Below are positions 32,813-40,484 of a DNA stretch of 40,484 bases, one piece after another (within the stretch, counting starts at the first letter, position 1; each line of letters begins with the position of its first letter). Source of the stretch: Gemmatimonadales bacterium (GTDB taxonomy: Bacteria > Gemmatimonadota > Gemmatimonadetes > Palauibacterales > Palauibacteraceae); contig VXMR01000122.1 of assembly GCA_009841005.1 (NCBI GenBank), positions 1-40,484 of the forward strand. Direction: 5' to 3'. Both the position numbers and the translations under genes were made by a program. Under the pieces are notes generated by a model. That model was given only the letters and a program-made list of their open reading frames with translations. It was not told the DNA's origin and did not search any database.

Positions 32813-33790
32813 TTAGAGTGCCCGCGCGAGGCGTCGCGCGGCATAGGTCACGACCAGGTCCGCCCCCGCACGCCGGATGGCCAGGACCGCTTCCAAGCTG
32901 GCCGCTTCCGCGTCGAGCCAGCCACGGGCACCTGCAGCCTCGATCATCGCGTATTCTCCGCTCACCTGGTACGCGGCGGTGGGCATCCGGAACTCATCCT
33001 TCACTCGCCGGATGATGTCGAGATTCGGCAGCGCCGGTTTCACCATCACGAGATCCGCCCCTTCGGCGATGTCGAACCGGACCTCGCGGATCGCCTCATC
33101 CGCGTTCCGCACATCCATCTGATACCCGCGCCGATCCCCGAAGGCGGGTGCGGAGTCCGCCGCATCCCGGAAAGGGCCGTAGAAGACGCTCGCGTACTTC
33201 GCGGCATAGGACAGTATGGCCACGTCCTCGAGGTGCGCTTCGTCGAGCGCGGCGCGAATCACTCCGACCCGACCGTCCATCATGTCCGATGGCGCGACGA
33301 TGTCCGCCCCCGCGGCCCCGTGAGTTACGGCCTGAGTGGCGAGCCGCTCAAGCGTCGGGTCGTTCGCGACGCGGTCGCCGTCGAGGAGCCCGCAGTGGCC
33401 GTGATCCGTGTATTCGCACATGCAGACATCGGTGATCAGGACCAGATCGGGAAGCGCGCGGCGAAGCGCCCGCAGCGAACGCTGGATCACGCCGTCCGGC
33501 TCGTCCGCGCTCGAACCTCGCGCATCCTTGCTTGCGGGCAGGCCGAACAAGAGGACGGCCTTTATCCCTTCGTCGAACGCGGCGCCGGCTTCCTCGACGG
33601 CCGTCTCGACGCTCAGGCGGTCGATGCCGGGCATCGAAGGGATCGGCTGCCGGGGCGGTCCCCGGTCATGGATGAACATGGGGTAGATGAGATCGGAGGC
33701 CTCAAGCCGTGTCTCCCGCACGAGTTCGCGCAGGGCGGCCGTGCGACGCAGACGGCGCAGCCGGGAGACGGGGAACGAGGCTTCAGGCAT
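32813..33790 (-). CDS. hemB: Delta-aminolevulinic acid dehydratase (porphobilinogen synthase)
   Basis: HemB joins two 5-aminolevulinate molecules into porphobilinogen in haem and corrinoid synthesis. It has 325 residues from ATG 33790 (MPEASFPVSRLRRLRR). The active-site zinc cysteines are all present in DVCMCEYTDHGHCG, so this is a Zn-dependent type. The Schiff-base lysines lie in SYAAKYASVFYGPFRDA and VMVKPALPNLDII. SDMMDGRVGVIR and YQVSGEYAMI are further signatures. The start overlaps the end of hemD by 8 bases. An upstream in-frame extension of 15 residues is antisense-like low-complexity sequence and is not favoured. Confidence 0.96.
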   Translation of the reverse strand: MPEASFPVSRLRRLRRTAALRELVRETRLEASDLIYPMFIHDRGPPRQPIPSMPGIDRLSVETAVEEAGAAFDEGIKAVLLFGLPASKDARGSSADEPDGVIQRSLRALRRALPDLVLITDVCMCEYTDHGHCGLLDGDRVANDPTLERLATQAVTHGAAGADIVAPSDMMDGRVGVIRAALDEAHLEDVAILSYAAKYASVFYGPFRDAADSAPAFGDRRGYQMDVRNADEAIREVRFDIAEGADLVMVKPALPNLDIIRRVKDEFRMPTAAYQVSGEYAMIEAAGARGWLDAEAASLEAVLAIRRAGADLVVTYAARRLARAL

Positions 33791-34592
33791 GGCCGTGAGT
33801 CGCCGCGAAACGGCCGGGGCGGGCAGCGGACGCAACCAGAGCGTCCACGAGCCCGGGCATCGAGTGGGTGGCCGCCACGACGTGCACCGGCAGACCGAGT
33901 CCGGAGAGCGTCGATGCGGTCACGGGACTGATGGCCGCCACGAGAGCGCCGCCGGTCTGCGCGCCGACGAGTTCCACGAAGGCACGGGCAGCGGACGAGG
34001 CCGTGAAGGTCAGCCAGTCACCGCGACCCAGTTCGATGAACTCGCTGAGAGCGTCGCGCACGTCCCGGTTGACCTCCACGTCGTAGGCCGGGGCGACATC
34101 GACCCGCGCTCCGGAGGCGACGAGCCGTTCCCGCAGCACGGGTCGGCCCCGCTCGGCCTGCACGAGCAGGATCCGCGCATCCGACAGGCTCCCCGGACCC
34201 GTCGCCGCGACGATCTCCTCGGCGAGCGCCTCGCCGCGATAGACCGCCGGCACGAGGCACTCCGCCACTCCGAGCGCGCGCAGCGCGCCCGCGGTCGCCG
34301 GACCCACGGTTGCGAACCGGCCCGCCGCCGGCGCGCTCATCGAGTCCGCCTTCGATGCAGCCTCTCCCAGGCGGTGGACGGCGTTCACACTCGTCAGCAC
34401 GATCCAGTCGTACTCGGCCAGCCGTGCGGCCGCCCGCCTTAGCGCCCCCGGATCGGATGGAGGGATCAACCGGATGGTCGGCGCCGTCGTTACGGTCGCC
34501 CCCGCGGCCTCCAGGAGGGTGCGGAAGCCTTCGGCCTGCTCGGCGGGCCGCGTGACGAGCACATGCTGGCCCGCGAGCGGGGGGGAGATCAC
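33783..34592 (-). CDS. hemD: Uroporphyrinogen-III synthase
   Basis: HemD cyclises hydroxymethylbilane to uroporphyrinogen III. It has 269 residues from GTG 34592. The two-lobed fold is recognised from HVLVTRPAEQAEGFRTLLEAAGA, YDWIVLTSVNAVHRL, FATVGPATAGALRALGV, GEALAEEIV, WLTFTASSAARAFVELV and AAISPVTASTLSGLGLPVHVVA. The family is poorly conserved in sequence, but this order of motifs is characteristic. It is coupled to hemB; hemC is not in the window. The ribosome site before GTG is weak. The gene starts 21 bases after the rpmB stop. Confidence 0.88.
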   Translation of the reverse strand: MISPPLAGQHVLVTRPAEQAEGFRTLLEAAGATVTTAPTIRLIPPSDPGALRRAAARLAEYDWIVLTSVNAVHRLGEAASKADSMSAPAAGRFATVGPATAGALRALGVAECLVPAVYRGEALAEEIVAATGPGSLSDARILLVQAERGRPVLRERLVASGARVDVAPAYDVEVNRDVRDALSEFIELGRGDWLTFTASSAARAFVELVGAQTGGALVAAISPVTASTLSGLGLPVHVVAATHSMPGLVDALVASAARPGRFAATHGHA

Positions 34593-34613
34593 CGGACCGC
34601 CGCTGCTAGTGTG

Positions 34614-34805
34614 TCAGGACGCCTTGACGACTTTTCCCGCCTTGATGCACCGCGTGCAGACGAGCACACGACGACGACCCGAACCATCCACGATCTTCAC
34701 CCGCTGGAGGTTCGGCATGAAGCGCCGCTTGCGCTTGTTGTTCGCGTTGCTGACGTGGTTCCCGACGCCGGGTCCCTTGCCGCAGACGTAACAGAAATTC
34801 GCCAT
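34614..34805 (-). CDS. rpmB: 50S ribosomal protein L28
   Basis: This complete 63-residue L28 starts at ATG 34805: [36 protein letters not shown], then [16 protein letters not shown]. It keeps two CxxC pairs (Cys5/Cys8 and Cys50/Cys53), so it is a zinc-binding form. L28 binds 23S rRNA near the E site and is often encoded next to rpmG or radC rather than near the alpha operon. Here it lies between a small membrane protein and hemD. Confidence 0.97.
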   Translation of the reverse strand: MANFCYVCGKGPGVGNHVSNANNKRKRRFMPNLQRVKIVDGSGRRRVLVCTRCIKAGKVVKAS

Positions 34806-34823
34806 GACCCGCTCAGTATTCGC

Positions 34824-35327
34824 TCAGTGCACGTGCACGGAGTCGGCGAGCAGGAAGGTCGGGGACGATGGAATGAGCTCGCCCATGCCTTCCTGAACCG
34901 CTCCGGACTCGACCCAGACGCCGGCGATCGAATCGTTGAATGTATAGATCTGCCCCGAGACGGCGACGCTGTCGCCGCCGTAGATCGTGGTTTCCGTCAT
35001 CCTGAGGATCTGGATCGGATCGGGTTCCAACAGCACGGGATAGGCGACGCCCGGGGCAAGCTGGAGAGCAAACGCGCCCTGTCCCAGACCGGTCGCGACG
35101 CGGATTCCTTCGATCACCACGCGGCGATTGACGGCTCCCTGCGGATTGGCCAGGAGGTCGGACGCGTCCAGATCACGGGCCGCCTCGATCTCGGCCGCTT
35201 CGGCTGCGGCGCGTGCCTCCTCGATGTCGCGCGACTGGAGGTTCAGCCAATACATGAACCCTCCGATGGCCGCCAGCGCGACGATGCTCAGGATGACGCC
35301 GAGTCCACCTTCACCCTTGTTGGACAT
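34824..35327 (-). CDS. Small single-pass membrane protein, possible OB-like domain
   Basis: This 167-residue protein starts at ATG 35327, behind a strong GGGAGGAG site. One transmembrane helix (GVILSIVALAAIGGFMYWL, about 10-28) is followed by an Ala/Glu-rich helix (SRDIEEARAAAEAAEIEAARDL), then a beta-rich domain to the end. Segments RRVVIEGIRVATGLGQGAFALQL, SVAVSGQIYTFNDSIAGVWVESGAV and FLLADSVHVH resemble the strands of an OB-type fold, as in outer-membrane or stress OB proteins. No Cys, lipobox or catalytic motif is seen. It lies between rplQ and rpmB on the same strand, 18 bases from each. I do not recognise a named family; the OB suggestion rests on strand pattern only. Confidence 0.7.
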   Translation of the reverse strand: MSNKGEGGLGVILSIVALAAIGGFMYWLNLQSRDIEEARAAAEAAEIEAARDLDASDLLANPQGAVNRRVVIEGIRVATGLGQGAFALQLAPGVAYPVLLEPDPIQILRMTETTIYGGDSVAVSGQIYTFNDSIAGVWVESGAVQEGMGELIPSSPTFLLADSVHVH

Positions 35328-35345
35328 GTCTCTCCTCCCGGTTCC

Positions 35346-35708
35346 TCACGCCTCGCGATCGGTGAATTCGATGAGCGCCAACTCCGCTCCGTCACCCTTC
35401 CGCGCGCCCAGCTTCAGAATCCTCGTGTATCCGCCCGGTCGCTGTTCGAAACGCGGGCCGATCTTCTCGAAGAGCTTCCGCAGCGCGGCGCGGTCCGCGA
35501 TCTGCCGGCCGGCCAGCTGCCTGCTGTGCAGATCGCCTCTCTTCGCCAAAGTGATGAGCTTTTCGGCGAACGGCCGCAACTCCTTCGCCTTCGCCTCGGT
35601 CGTACGGATCCGCTCGTGCAGGATGAGACTCGTCGCCATGTTCCGCAGCATCGCCTTCCGATGGCTGCGCGTCCGACTGAGTTCCCGCCCCTTCTTTCTA
35701 TGCCTCAT
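35346..35708 (-). CDS. rplQ: 50S ribosomal protein L17
   Basis: This 120-residue L17 starts at ATG 35708: [57 protein letters not shown], ending [24 protein letters not shown]. These are the full family signatures. The start overlaps the rpoA stop by 11 bases, the usual alpha-operon order of rpoA then rplQ. L17 lies near the peptide exit tunnel. Confidence 0.98.
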   Translation of the reverse strand: MRHRKKGRELSRTRSHRKAMLRNMATSLILHERIRTTEAKAKELRPFAEKLITLAKRGDLHSRQLAGRQIADRAALRKLFEKIGPRFEQRPGGYTRILKLGARKGDGAELALIEFTDREA

Positions 35709-36801
35709 CGTCGCTCCGAGCTCCGTTCCCCGCCAGATCTTCCTTCAGGTAGAGGTTCCCCTCTTCATCCCGCAGGAACGACATGCCGAACCGGAGTCCG
35801 TGCCGGCCGAGGACCTCCGCAAGCTCATCGAGAGACTTCTCTCCAAAATTCTCCAGCCCCAGAATATCGTCACGCGACCGTGTGACGACATCGCCCAGCG
35901 TCGTGACGCCCTGCTTTTCGAGCGTATTCCTCGAGCGGGCCGAGACCTCGCTGAACTCCTCGAGCGAGCGTTCGAGCAGCTCGACGAGTCCCGAATCGAC
36001 CGGCTCCTTCGCCCTCTCCTCCTGAACCGCCTCGACGGCCTCCGGCAGTGTGGGCACCGTCCCCATCTGACTGAAATACGACAGGTGCAGCCGGACGATC
36101 TCCGCCGCCTGCGAAACCGCCTCCGCCGGATTCAGGGCTCCGTTCGTCTCGACGTCCACCTCGAGCCGGTCGAAGTCGGTGCGCTGGCCGACCCGGGTCT
36201 CCCTTACATCGAAATTCGCGCGGGTCACGGGATTGTAAACGGCGTCTATCCGGATCGTCCCGACCGGGAAGTCACGCCTGGCCTCGGTCTCCTCGGGAGG
36301 CGCATGGTGCTCCGCCATGACGAAGCCGCGGCCGCGATTCACCCACAGGTCGAAGGTGAGAGGACGTTTCTCGGGCAAGTCCTCCTGCAGCGTGAAGAGC
36401 ACGAGGTCCGGATTCACCACCTGAACCGATGCATGCTCCACGATCTGCTCCGCCGTTACCGGGCCGGCCTTGTGCGCCGTCAGCGAGAGCTTCGCGTCTT
36501 CCTTGTCCTCGTCCATCACCAGAACCAGACGCTTCAGGTTCTGGATGATCTGATGTACATCCTCCGCGACCCCGTCGACCGTCTGGTGTTCATGTTGAAC
36601 GCCGTCCGCCCGGAAGGCCCAAACGGCCACCCCGGGAAGCGAGGACAACATGATCCGCCGGATCGAGTTGCCGATCGTGTGTCCGAACCCGCGCTCCAGC
36701 GGCTGGAGAAGAAACGACGCGCGCGCCCCACTGGGGGATCGCCTCTGTTCCTCCATCGCTTCCGGAAGCACGAGACCCGCGAGATCTACCGACACCGTCA
36801 T
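35698..36801 (-). CDS. rpoA: RNA polymerase alpha subunit
   Basis: This 367-residue alpha subunit starts at ATG 36801; GTG two codons upstream is possible. The N-terminal dimerisation domain has [45 protein letters not shown] and [26 protein letters not shown]. The C-terminal DNA-binding domain is [48 protein letters not shown], with the Arg that contacts UP elements kept in ARSRN. It is longer than the 329 residues of E. coli. Part of the excess is a C-terminal tail of about 25 residues, [17 protein letters not shown] plus an acidic end. It lies between rpsD and rplQ as in the alpha operon. Confidence 0.97.
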   Translation of the reverse strand: MTVSVDLAGLVLPEAMEEQRRSPSGARASFLLQPLERGFGHTIGNSIRRIMLSSLPGVAVWAFRADGVQHEHQTVDGVAEDVHQIIQNLKRLVLVMDEDKEDAKLSLTAHKAGPVTAEQIVEHASVQVVNPDLVLFTLQEDLPEKRPLTFDLWVNRGRGFVMAEHHAPPEETEARRDFPVGTIRIDAVYNPVTRANFDVRETRVGQRTDFDRLEVDVETNGALNPAEAVSQAAEIVRLHLSYFSQMGTVPTLPEAVEAVQEERAKEPVDSGLVELLERSLEEFSEVSARSRNTLEKQGVTTLGDVVTRSRDDILGLENFGEKSLDELAEVLGRHGLRFGMSFLRDEEGNLYLKEDLAGNGARSDDEA

Positions 36802-36876
36802 ATGCACTTCACTCCCTGTTTTCGCTCAGCGACTTCCGCGGGCCGGATGCGGGGGAACGCGCCGGCCGCGCGGCGC

Positions 36877-37509
36877 CTACTTGCTGTAGAGTTCGACGAT
36901 CAACTGTTCTTCGACGGCGAGTGGAATGTCGGACCGGGACGGGCGCTCGAGCATCCGCCCGCTCGCCGCGTCATAGTCGACCCCCAGCCACGACAACTGA
37001 TCGCGCGACCGGCGATCCTCGATCGCCTCGATCACCACCGGCAACTTCCGTGCCTTCGGCGCCACCGACACTTCCGCGCCGGGCCCCACGGAATAGCTCG
37101 GCACGTCGACCGTCGCCCCTTCGACCCGCACGTGTCGATGCCGAATGAGCTGCCGCGCCGCCTTGCGGGAAGGCGCGAAGCCGAGCCGGTAGACGATATT
37201 GTCGAGCCGGCTCTCGAGCGCGACGAGCAGGTTCTCGCCCGTGACGCCCGGGACGCGGGACGCCTTCGTGAAGAGAGAGCGGAACTGCTTCTCCGCGAGT
37301 CCGTAGATCCGCTTTACCTTCTGCTTTTCCCGCAACTGCACGGCGTACTCCGACTGGCGCCGTCGACGGCGGCCGCCGCCGTGCTGACCGGGGGGAAACG
37401 CGCGTCGCTCGATCGCGCATTTCTCGGTGAAACAGCGCTTCCCCTTGAGGAAGAGCTTCTCTCCCTCGCGCCGGCACAGCCGGCAAACGGGTCCCGTGTA
37501 GCGAGCCAT
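36877..37509 (-). CDS. rpsD: 30S ribosomal protein S4
   Basis: This 210-residue S4 starts at ATG 37509, one base after the rpsK stop. It is the zinc-binding form: CRLCRREGEKLFLKGKRCFTEKC supplies four Cys. AFPPGQHGGGRRRRRQSEYAVQLREKQKVKRIYG and the S4 RNA-binding domain (LESRLDNIVYRLGFAPSRKAARQLIRHRHVRV) follow. S4 starts assembly of the 30S subunit and in several bacteria represses its own operon. A 75-base gap lies before rpoA. Confidence 0.98.
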   Translation of the reverse strand: MARYTGPVCRLCRREGEKLFLKGKRCFTEKCAIERRAFPPGQHGGGRRRRRQSEYAVQLREKQKVKRIYGLAEKQFRSLFTKASRVPGVTGENLLVALESRLDNIVYRLGFAPSRKAARQLIRHRHVRVEGATVDVPSYSVGPGAEVSVAPKARKLPVVIEAIEDRRSRDQLSWLGVDYDAASGRMLERPSRSDIPLAVEEQLIVELYSK

Positions 37510-37890
37510 CTATACCCTCCGCTTCTTCGGCGGACGGCATCCGTTATGCGGAATCGGCGTCACGTCCTTGATCGAACGGATCGCGAGGCCGGCCGCCTGC
37601 AGCGCCTGAATCGCCGACTCACGTCCCGACCCGGGGCCCTGCACCTCCACGTGGACCCGCCGCATCCCCATGCCGGCGGCCTCGCGTCCCACCGTCTCGG
37701 CCGCGATGGTGGCGGCAAAGGGCGTGGACTTCTTGGAGCCCTTGAACCCCGCCTTTCCGGCGCTGGCCCAGGCGACGGTGTCCCCGGTCAGAGTCGTGAT
37801 CGTGATGATCGTATTGTTGAAGGTCGCCTTGATGTGGGCGACGCCCTCGGCATCGACCTGGCGCTTCTTCTTTCTTACCCGCTTTGCCAT
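37510..37890 (-). CDS. rpsK: 30S ribosomal protein S11
   Basis: This 126-residue S11 reads [60 protein letters not shown], ending [17 protein letters not shown]. These are the complete family signatures, including the conserved [12 protein letters not shown] tail. It forms part of the mRNA exit platform. It directly abuts rpsD and follows rpsM by 57 bases. Confidence 0.98.
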   Translation of the reverse strand: MAKRVRKKKRQVDAEGVAHIKATFNNTIITITTLTGDTVAWASAGKAGFKGSKKSTPFAATIAAETVGREAAGMGMRRVHVEVQGPGSGRESAIQALQAAGLAIRSIKDVTPIPHNGCRPPKKRRV

Positions 37891-37947
37891 TCCCTGCGCG
37901 TCCTCCGTTTGGACCGAACGTGGTTGTCGCGTCTGCTTCCGGGCGCC

Positions 37948-38328
37948 CTACTTCCGGGGCGCCTTCTTCTTGCCGGCCACGGCGCGCCGCGGCCCCTTGC
38001 GGGTCCGGGCGTTGGTGTGCGTTCGCTGGCCGCGCACGGGCAGATTCCGCCTGTGCCGCATCCCGCGATAGCATCCGATGTCCATCAGACGCTTGACGTT
38101 CATCGAGGTCTCGGTACGCAGCGCACCCTCGACCTTGTAGTGGTTCTCGATGACCCGGCGCAGCTTGTTGACGTCGTCGTCGGACAGCTGGTAGACGCGA
38201 ACATCCCCATCCACGCCCGTTTCGGCCAGGATGTTGCGCGCCGTCGAGTGGCCGATTCCGTAGATGTATGTGAGGCCCACCTCAATCCGCTTGTTCCGCG
38301 GGAGATCGACTCCGGCTATGCGTGCCAT
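37948..38328 (-). CDS. rpsM: 30S ribosomal protein S13
   Basis: This 126-residue S13 reads [34 protein letters not shown], then [45 protein letters not shown]. These are the diagnostic helix-hairpin-helix and C-terminal tRNA-contacting tail. It starts at ATG 38328, ten bases after the rpmJ stop. Confidence 0.98.
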   Translation of the reverse strand: MARIAGVDLPRNKRIEVGLTYIYGIGHSTARNILAETGVDGDVRVYQLSDDDVNKLRRVIENHYKVEGALRTETSMNVKRLMDIGCYRGMRHRRNLPVRGQRTHTNARTRKGPRRAVAGKKKAPRK

Positions 38329-38338
38329 GGTTTCCTGC

Positions 38339-38455
38339 CTATCCCTGCCGCTGCTTGCACTTCGGATTTCGACTGCAGATCACCCGCACGACACCGCGCC
38401 TGCGGATAATCTTGCAGTGCTCGCAAATTCGCCTGACGCTCGAACGAACTTTCAT
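38339..38455 (-). CDS. rpmJ: 50S ribosomal protein L36
   Basis: This 38-residue gene is easily missed because of its size. ATG 38455 gives [20 protein letters not shown], then [18 protein letters not shown] and a TAG stop. The zinc-ribbon Cys-x-x-Cys pair, the later CSRNPKC Cys pattern and the KQRQG end identify the zinc-binding form of L36. It sits in the standard position between infA and rpsM. The 99 bases before it, up to infA, hold no gene. Confidence 0.97.
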   Translation of the reverse strand: MKVRSSVRRICEHCKIIRRRGVVRVICSRNPKCKQRQG

Positions 38456-38554
38456 GCTACCGTCCTCTCGTGGCGGTTCGATGGCAACCCTTCAAAATAC
38501 CAGCCTGAACCGATCCGAACAAATTCCATCGTCACAACCACCGCTTGCGCCGGT

Positions 38555-38773
38555 TCACTTGTACCGGTACGTGATCCGCCCTCTCGTCAAATCGTAGGGC
38601 GACAGCTCGACCGCAACCCGGTCCCCCGGCAGGATCCGTATGTAGTTCATTCGAATCTTGCCGGAGACGTGGCAGACGATCTGATGCCCGTTCTCCAACT
38701 CCACGCGAAACATCGCGTTGGGAAGCGCCTCGGCGACCTCCCCCGTCATCTGGATCGGTTCTTCCTTCGCCAA
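38555..38773 (-). CDS. infA: Translation initiation factor IF-1
   Basis: This 72-residue IF-1 starts at TTG 38773: [72 protein letters not shown], quoted here only as the family pattern of an S1-type OB fold. GGAGG six bases upstream (38784-38780) supports the TTG. An ATG at 38809 would add 12 residues not found in IF-1 and would overlap map. Length from TTG equals the usual 72. IF-1 occupies the A site during initiation. Confidence 0.97.
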   Translation of the reverse strand: MAKEEPIQMTGEVAEALPNAMFRVELENGHQIVCHVSGKIRMNYIRILPGDRVAVELSPYDLTRGRITYRYK

Positions 38774-38774
38774 C

Positions 38775-39557
38775 TCAGGCCTCCCCTGCTGCTCGCGCGG
38801 GACTCGCAACGCGCGTCAACACGCGCGGGCCTTCCGACGTCACCGCCACGGTATGCTCGAAATGCGCGGAGAGGCGTCCGTCCCCCGTCACCACCGTCCA
38901 TTCATCGTCGAGTGTACGGATCTCCGGCCCGCCCGCGTTAACCATCGGCTCGATGGCGATGACGAGCCCCGCCTGCATCCGAAACCCGCGGTTGCGCACT
39001 CCGTAGTTCGGAACCTGCGGTTCCTCGTGAGGCGCCTCCCCCACGCCATGTCCCACCAGCTCCCTGATGACACTGAAGCCCCCGGCTTCGACGTGCGTCT
39101 GTATCGCCCAGCCCAGATCGCCGAGCTGGGCTCCGGGACGCGCCGCCTCGATGCCCACGTCAAGCGCCGTGCGGGTCACACCCAGCAGACGCGCCGTCGT
39201 CGGCAGCACTTCTCCCACGGGAATCGTAACGGCCGCGTCCGCGAACAGACCGTCGAGCTTGACGCCGACATCCACGCTCAAGATGTCGCCCGACTCCAAT
39301 TCACGCCCGAACGACGGAATGCCGTGTACGACCTCCTCGTTGATGCTCGTGCACAGCGTCGCCGGGAACCCGTACAACCCCTTGAAGGCGGGCGTCGCGC
39401 CCGGGTTGTCCCGGATCAGCGCCTCCGCCATGTCGTCCAGCTCCCCGGTGCTCCGTCCGGGGATGGCCTGCTCCGCCGCCATCTCGAGAACCTCCGCCAC
39501 GATCGCTCCCGCGGCCGCGATGGCGTCGATCTGGGCGGCCGACTTCAGCCGGATCAA
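38775..39557 (-). CDS. map: Type I methionine aminopeptidase
   Basis: This 260-residue enzyme removes the initiator Met from nascent proteins. The best start is TTG 39557, which overlaps the adk stop as TTGA and gives [24 protein letters not shown], the normal N-terminus. The Arg-rich extension to 39824 is shadow sequence over adk. Signatures are [37 protein letters not shown] (two metal Asp), [21 protein letters not shown] (metal His), [11 protein letters not shown] (Glu) and [10 protein letters not shown] (Glu). All five expected metal ligands can be placed. It lies between adk and infA as in many spc operons. Confidence 0.96.
   Translation of the reverse strand: MIRLKSAAQIDAIAAAGAIVAEVLEMAAEQAIPGRSTGELDDMAEALIRDNPGATPAFKGLYGFPATLCTSINEEVVHGIPSFGRELESGDILSVDVGVKLDGLFADAAVTIPVGEVLPTTARLLGVTRTALDVGIEAARPGAQLGDLGWAIQTHVEAGGFSVIRELVGHGVGEAPHEEPQVPNYGVRNRGFRMQAGLVIAIEPMVNAGGPEIRTLDDEWTVVTGDGRLSAHFEHTVAVTSEGPRVLTRVASPARAAGEA
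38780..38784 (-). promoter_or_regulatory. Ribosome binding site for the TTG start of infA
   Basis: GGAGG on the minus strand lies inside the last codons of map, six bases before TTG 38773. It decides the infA start in favour of TTG. Confidence 0.75.
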
Positions 39558-40216
39558 CCGGCCACCTCCGCCAGGTGCAACGTCTCGAAGAGGCGATCCC
39601 GCACCGCCTCCAGCGTTCCCGTGCCGTCCACCGCGGTCAGTCCCGTCTCGGACCGGGCGTAGTAGGCGAGCACGGGCTCGGTCTGGGCGCGGTAGACGGC
39701 GAGCCGATTGCGAACGGTCTCCGCGCGGTCGTCCGAGCGCTGGACAAGAGCGGCTCCGCACTCCGGGCAGGGCGCGTTTGCCCCGACGGCGCGCACATGG
39801 GTCACGAGGCCGCACGCTCCGCACACCCGTCGCCCGGAAATGCGATCAACGAGTTCTTCCTCCGGCGCCTCGAGCGAAAGCACCGCGTCCAGTTCGATGC
39901 CCCGGTCGGCCAGCAGTTCGCCGAGGCCATCGGCCTGCGGCACCGTGCGCGGAAATCCGTCGAGCACGAATCCTCCGCTCGCCTCCGAACCGTCGAACGC
40001 CTCGGCGATGAGTCCCAGGACGACCTCATCCGGCACGAGTTCGCCCGCTTCGTAGTAGACTCGAACCCTCTCGCCGAGCGGGGTTCCGGCCTCGAGCGCG
40101 GCGCGGATCATGTCGCCGGTCGAGAGGCGCGGAACGCCGAAGCGTTCGGCCAGAAACTCGCCCTGGGTGCCCTTCCCGACCCCGGGAGGACCCATGATGA
40201 TCAACCGCGCGCCCAT
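39554..40216 (-). CDS. adk: Adenylate kinase
   Basis: This 220-residue enzyme from ATG 40216 interconverts AMP, ATP and ADP. The P-loop is MGPPGVGKGTQGEFLAERFG, followed by LSTGDMIRAAL, the AMP-site block GFVLDGFPRTVPQADGL and the LID domain. The LID carries a zinc ribbon, RRVCGACG then CPECG. DDRAETVRNRLAVYRAQTEPVLAYY closes the core. The ATG overlaps the secY stop by one base (TGATG); GTG at 40219 is the alternative. The order secY-adk-map-infA is the classical spc end. Confidence 0.97.
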   Translation of the reverse strand: MGARLIIMGPPGVGKGTQGEFLAERFGVPRLSTGDMIRAALEAGTPLGERVRVYYEAGELVPDEVVLGLIAEAFDGSEASGGFVLDGFPRTVPQADGLGELLADRGIELDAVLSLEAPEEELVDRISGRRVCGACGLVTHVRAVGANAPCPECGAALVQRSDDRAETVRNRLAVYRAQTEPVLAYYARSETGLTAVDGTGTLEAVRDRLFETLHLAEVAG

Positions 40217-40484
40217 CACATGTAGCGCTGTCGGCCGCGATACTTGACGCGACCCTTCTTCATGAATCCCTCGTACTGACGCAGCAGCAGATGCTGTTGG
40301 AGTTGCTGCATCGTATCGAGCGCGACGCCCACCACGATGAGCAGCGAAGTGCCGCCGAAGAAGAAGGTCTGAAGGTCGAAAATCGAGAAGATCAGGTAGG
40401 GCAGCACGGCGATCAGCGCCAGGTAGACCGCGCCGGGCAGCGTGATCCGCGTGAGCACGTGATCGATATAGTCCGCCGTCTTCG
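40216..40484 (-). CDS. secY: Protein translocase subunit SecY, C-terminal part (runs off window)
   Basis: The last 89 or so codons of secY, whose 5' part lies beyond the window. The translation KTADYIDHVLTRITLPGAVYLALIAVLPYLI, then FFFGGTSLLIVVGVALDTMQQLQQHLLLRQYEGFMKKG, matches the final two transmembrane helices and the cytosolic tail of SecY. SecY is the channel through which SecA pushes proteins. The stop overlaps the start of adk. Partial because of the window edge, not damage. Confidence 0.97.
   Translation of the reverse strand, partial: KTADYIDHVLTRITLPGAVYLALIAVLPYLIFSIFDLQTFFFGGTSLLIVVGVALDTMQQLQQHLLLRQYEGFMKKGRVKYRGRQRYM

Noticed and set aside
35128..38409. 1093-codon open frame opposite rplQ-rpsM
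   Set aside because: It crosses five certain ribosomal/RNA polymerase genes and intergenic gaps, so it is an antisense shadow.
1..40484. tRNA, rRNA, CRISPR array, insertion sequence, integrase or attachment sites
   Set aside because: No transposase, integrase, regular repeat-spacer pattern or tRNA-like cloverleaf was recognised by eye on either strand. Short intergenic gaps leave little room for them.

Overview
The window is high-GC bacterial chromosome. Recognisable genes include a complete secA, part of the spc/alpha ribosomal block, bamD (so an outer membrane is expected), many lipoproteins, Tat-exported proteins and a large secreted Asp-box (BNR) protein. That mix fits a Gemmatimonadota-like, Gram-negative aerobe. 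The phylum is an inference from gene content; no rRNA is present to confirm it. Start codons are often GTG or TTG, and neighbouring genes often overlap by 4 bases.

Layout. 1-357: a contig-end-like stretch almost free of A and T that runs into the 5' part of radC. 425-12060: accessory region with a secreted beta-rich protein; a CocE/S15 hydrolase translationally coupled to a GGT-family enzyme; two further paralogous GGT-family genes; a membrane protein with three winged-helix-like repeats; and a secreted metallo-beta-lactamase/lamin-tail protein coupled to a DUF3006 protein. 12241-22395: an 11-Asp-box secreted protein, a dimethylglycine-oxidase-like flavoprotein, a DmdA-like GcvT-family protein, a RelBE-type toxin-antitoxin pair with a palindromic operator, a Tat-exported SDR and a class I/II aminotransferase. 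22457-40484: an 18-kb all-minus block. In transcription order it reads secY(partial)-adk-map-infA-rpmJ-rpsM-rpsK-rpsD-rpoA-rplQ, a small membrane protein, rpmB, hemD, hemB, an SDR, UDP-glucose dehydrogenase, UDP-glucuronate decarboxylase, GT2 glycosyltransferase, TPR lipoprotein, bamD, nadD, secA and a cupredoxin lipoprotein.

How the genes work together. The block from secY to secA joins protein synthesis, Sec export, outer-membrane assembly, haem-precursor synthesis and a UDP-xylose/glycosyl-transfer cassette. The accessory half is dominated by exported hydrolases. The most distinctive feature is three Tat-lipoprotein GGT homologues. They keep the catalytic Thr and oxyanion Gly-Gly but have lost the residues that hold glutamate in true gamma-glutamyltransferases. 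All three sit behind near-identical promoters with the same 18-base spacer. I read them as an amplified family of envelope Ntn-hydrolases of unknown substrate, one of them co-translated with a serine peptidase/esterase-like lipoprotein. No tRNA, rRNA, CRISPR array, insertion sequence or prophage was seen, and no gene-free stretch exceeds about 180 bases outside the degenerate first 100 bases.
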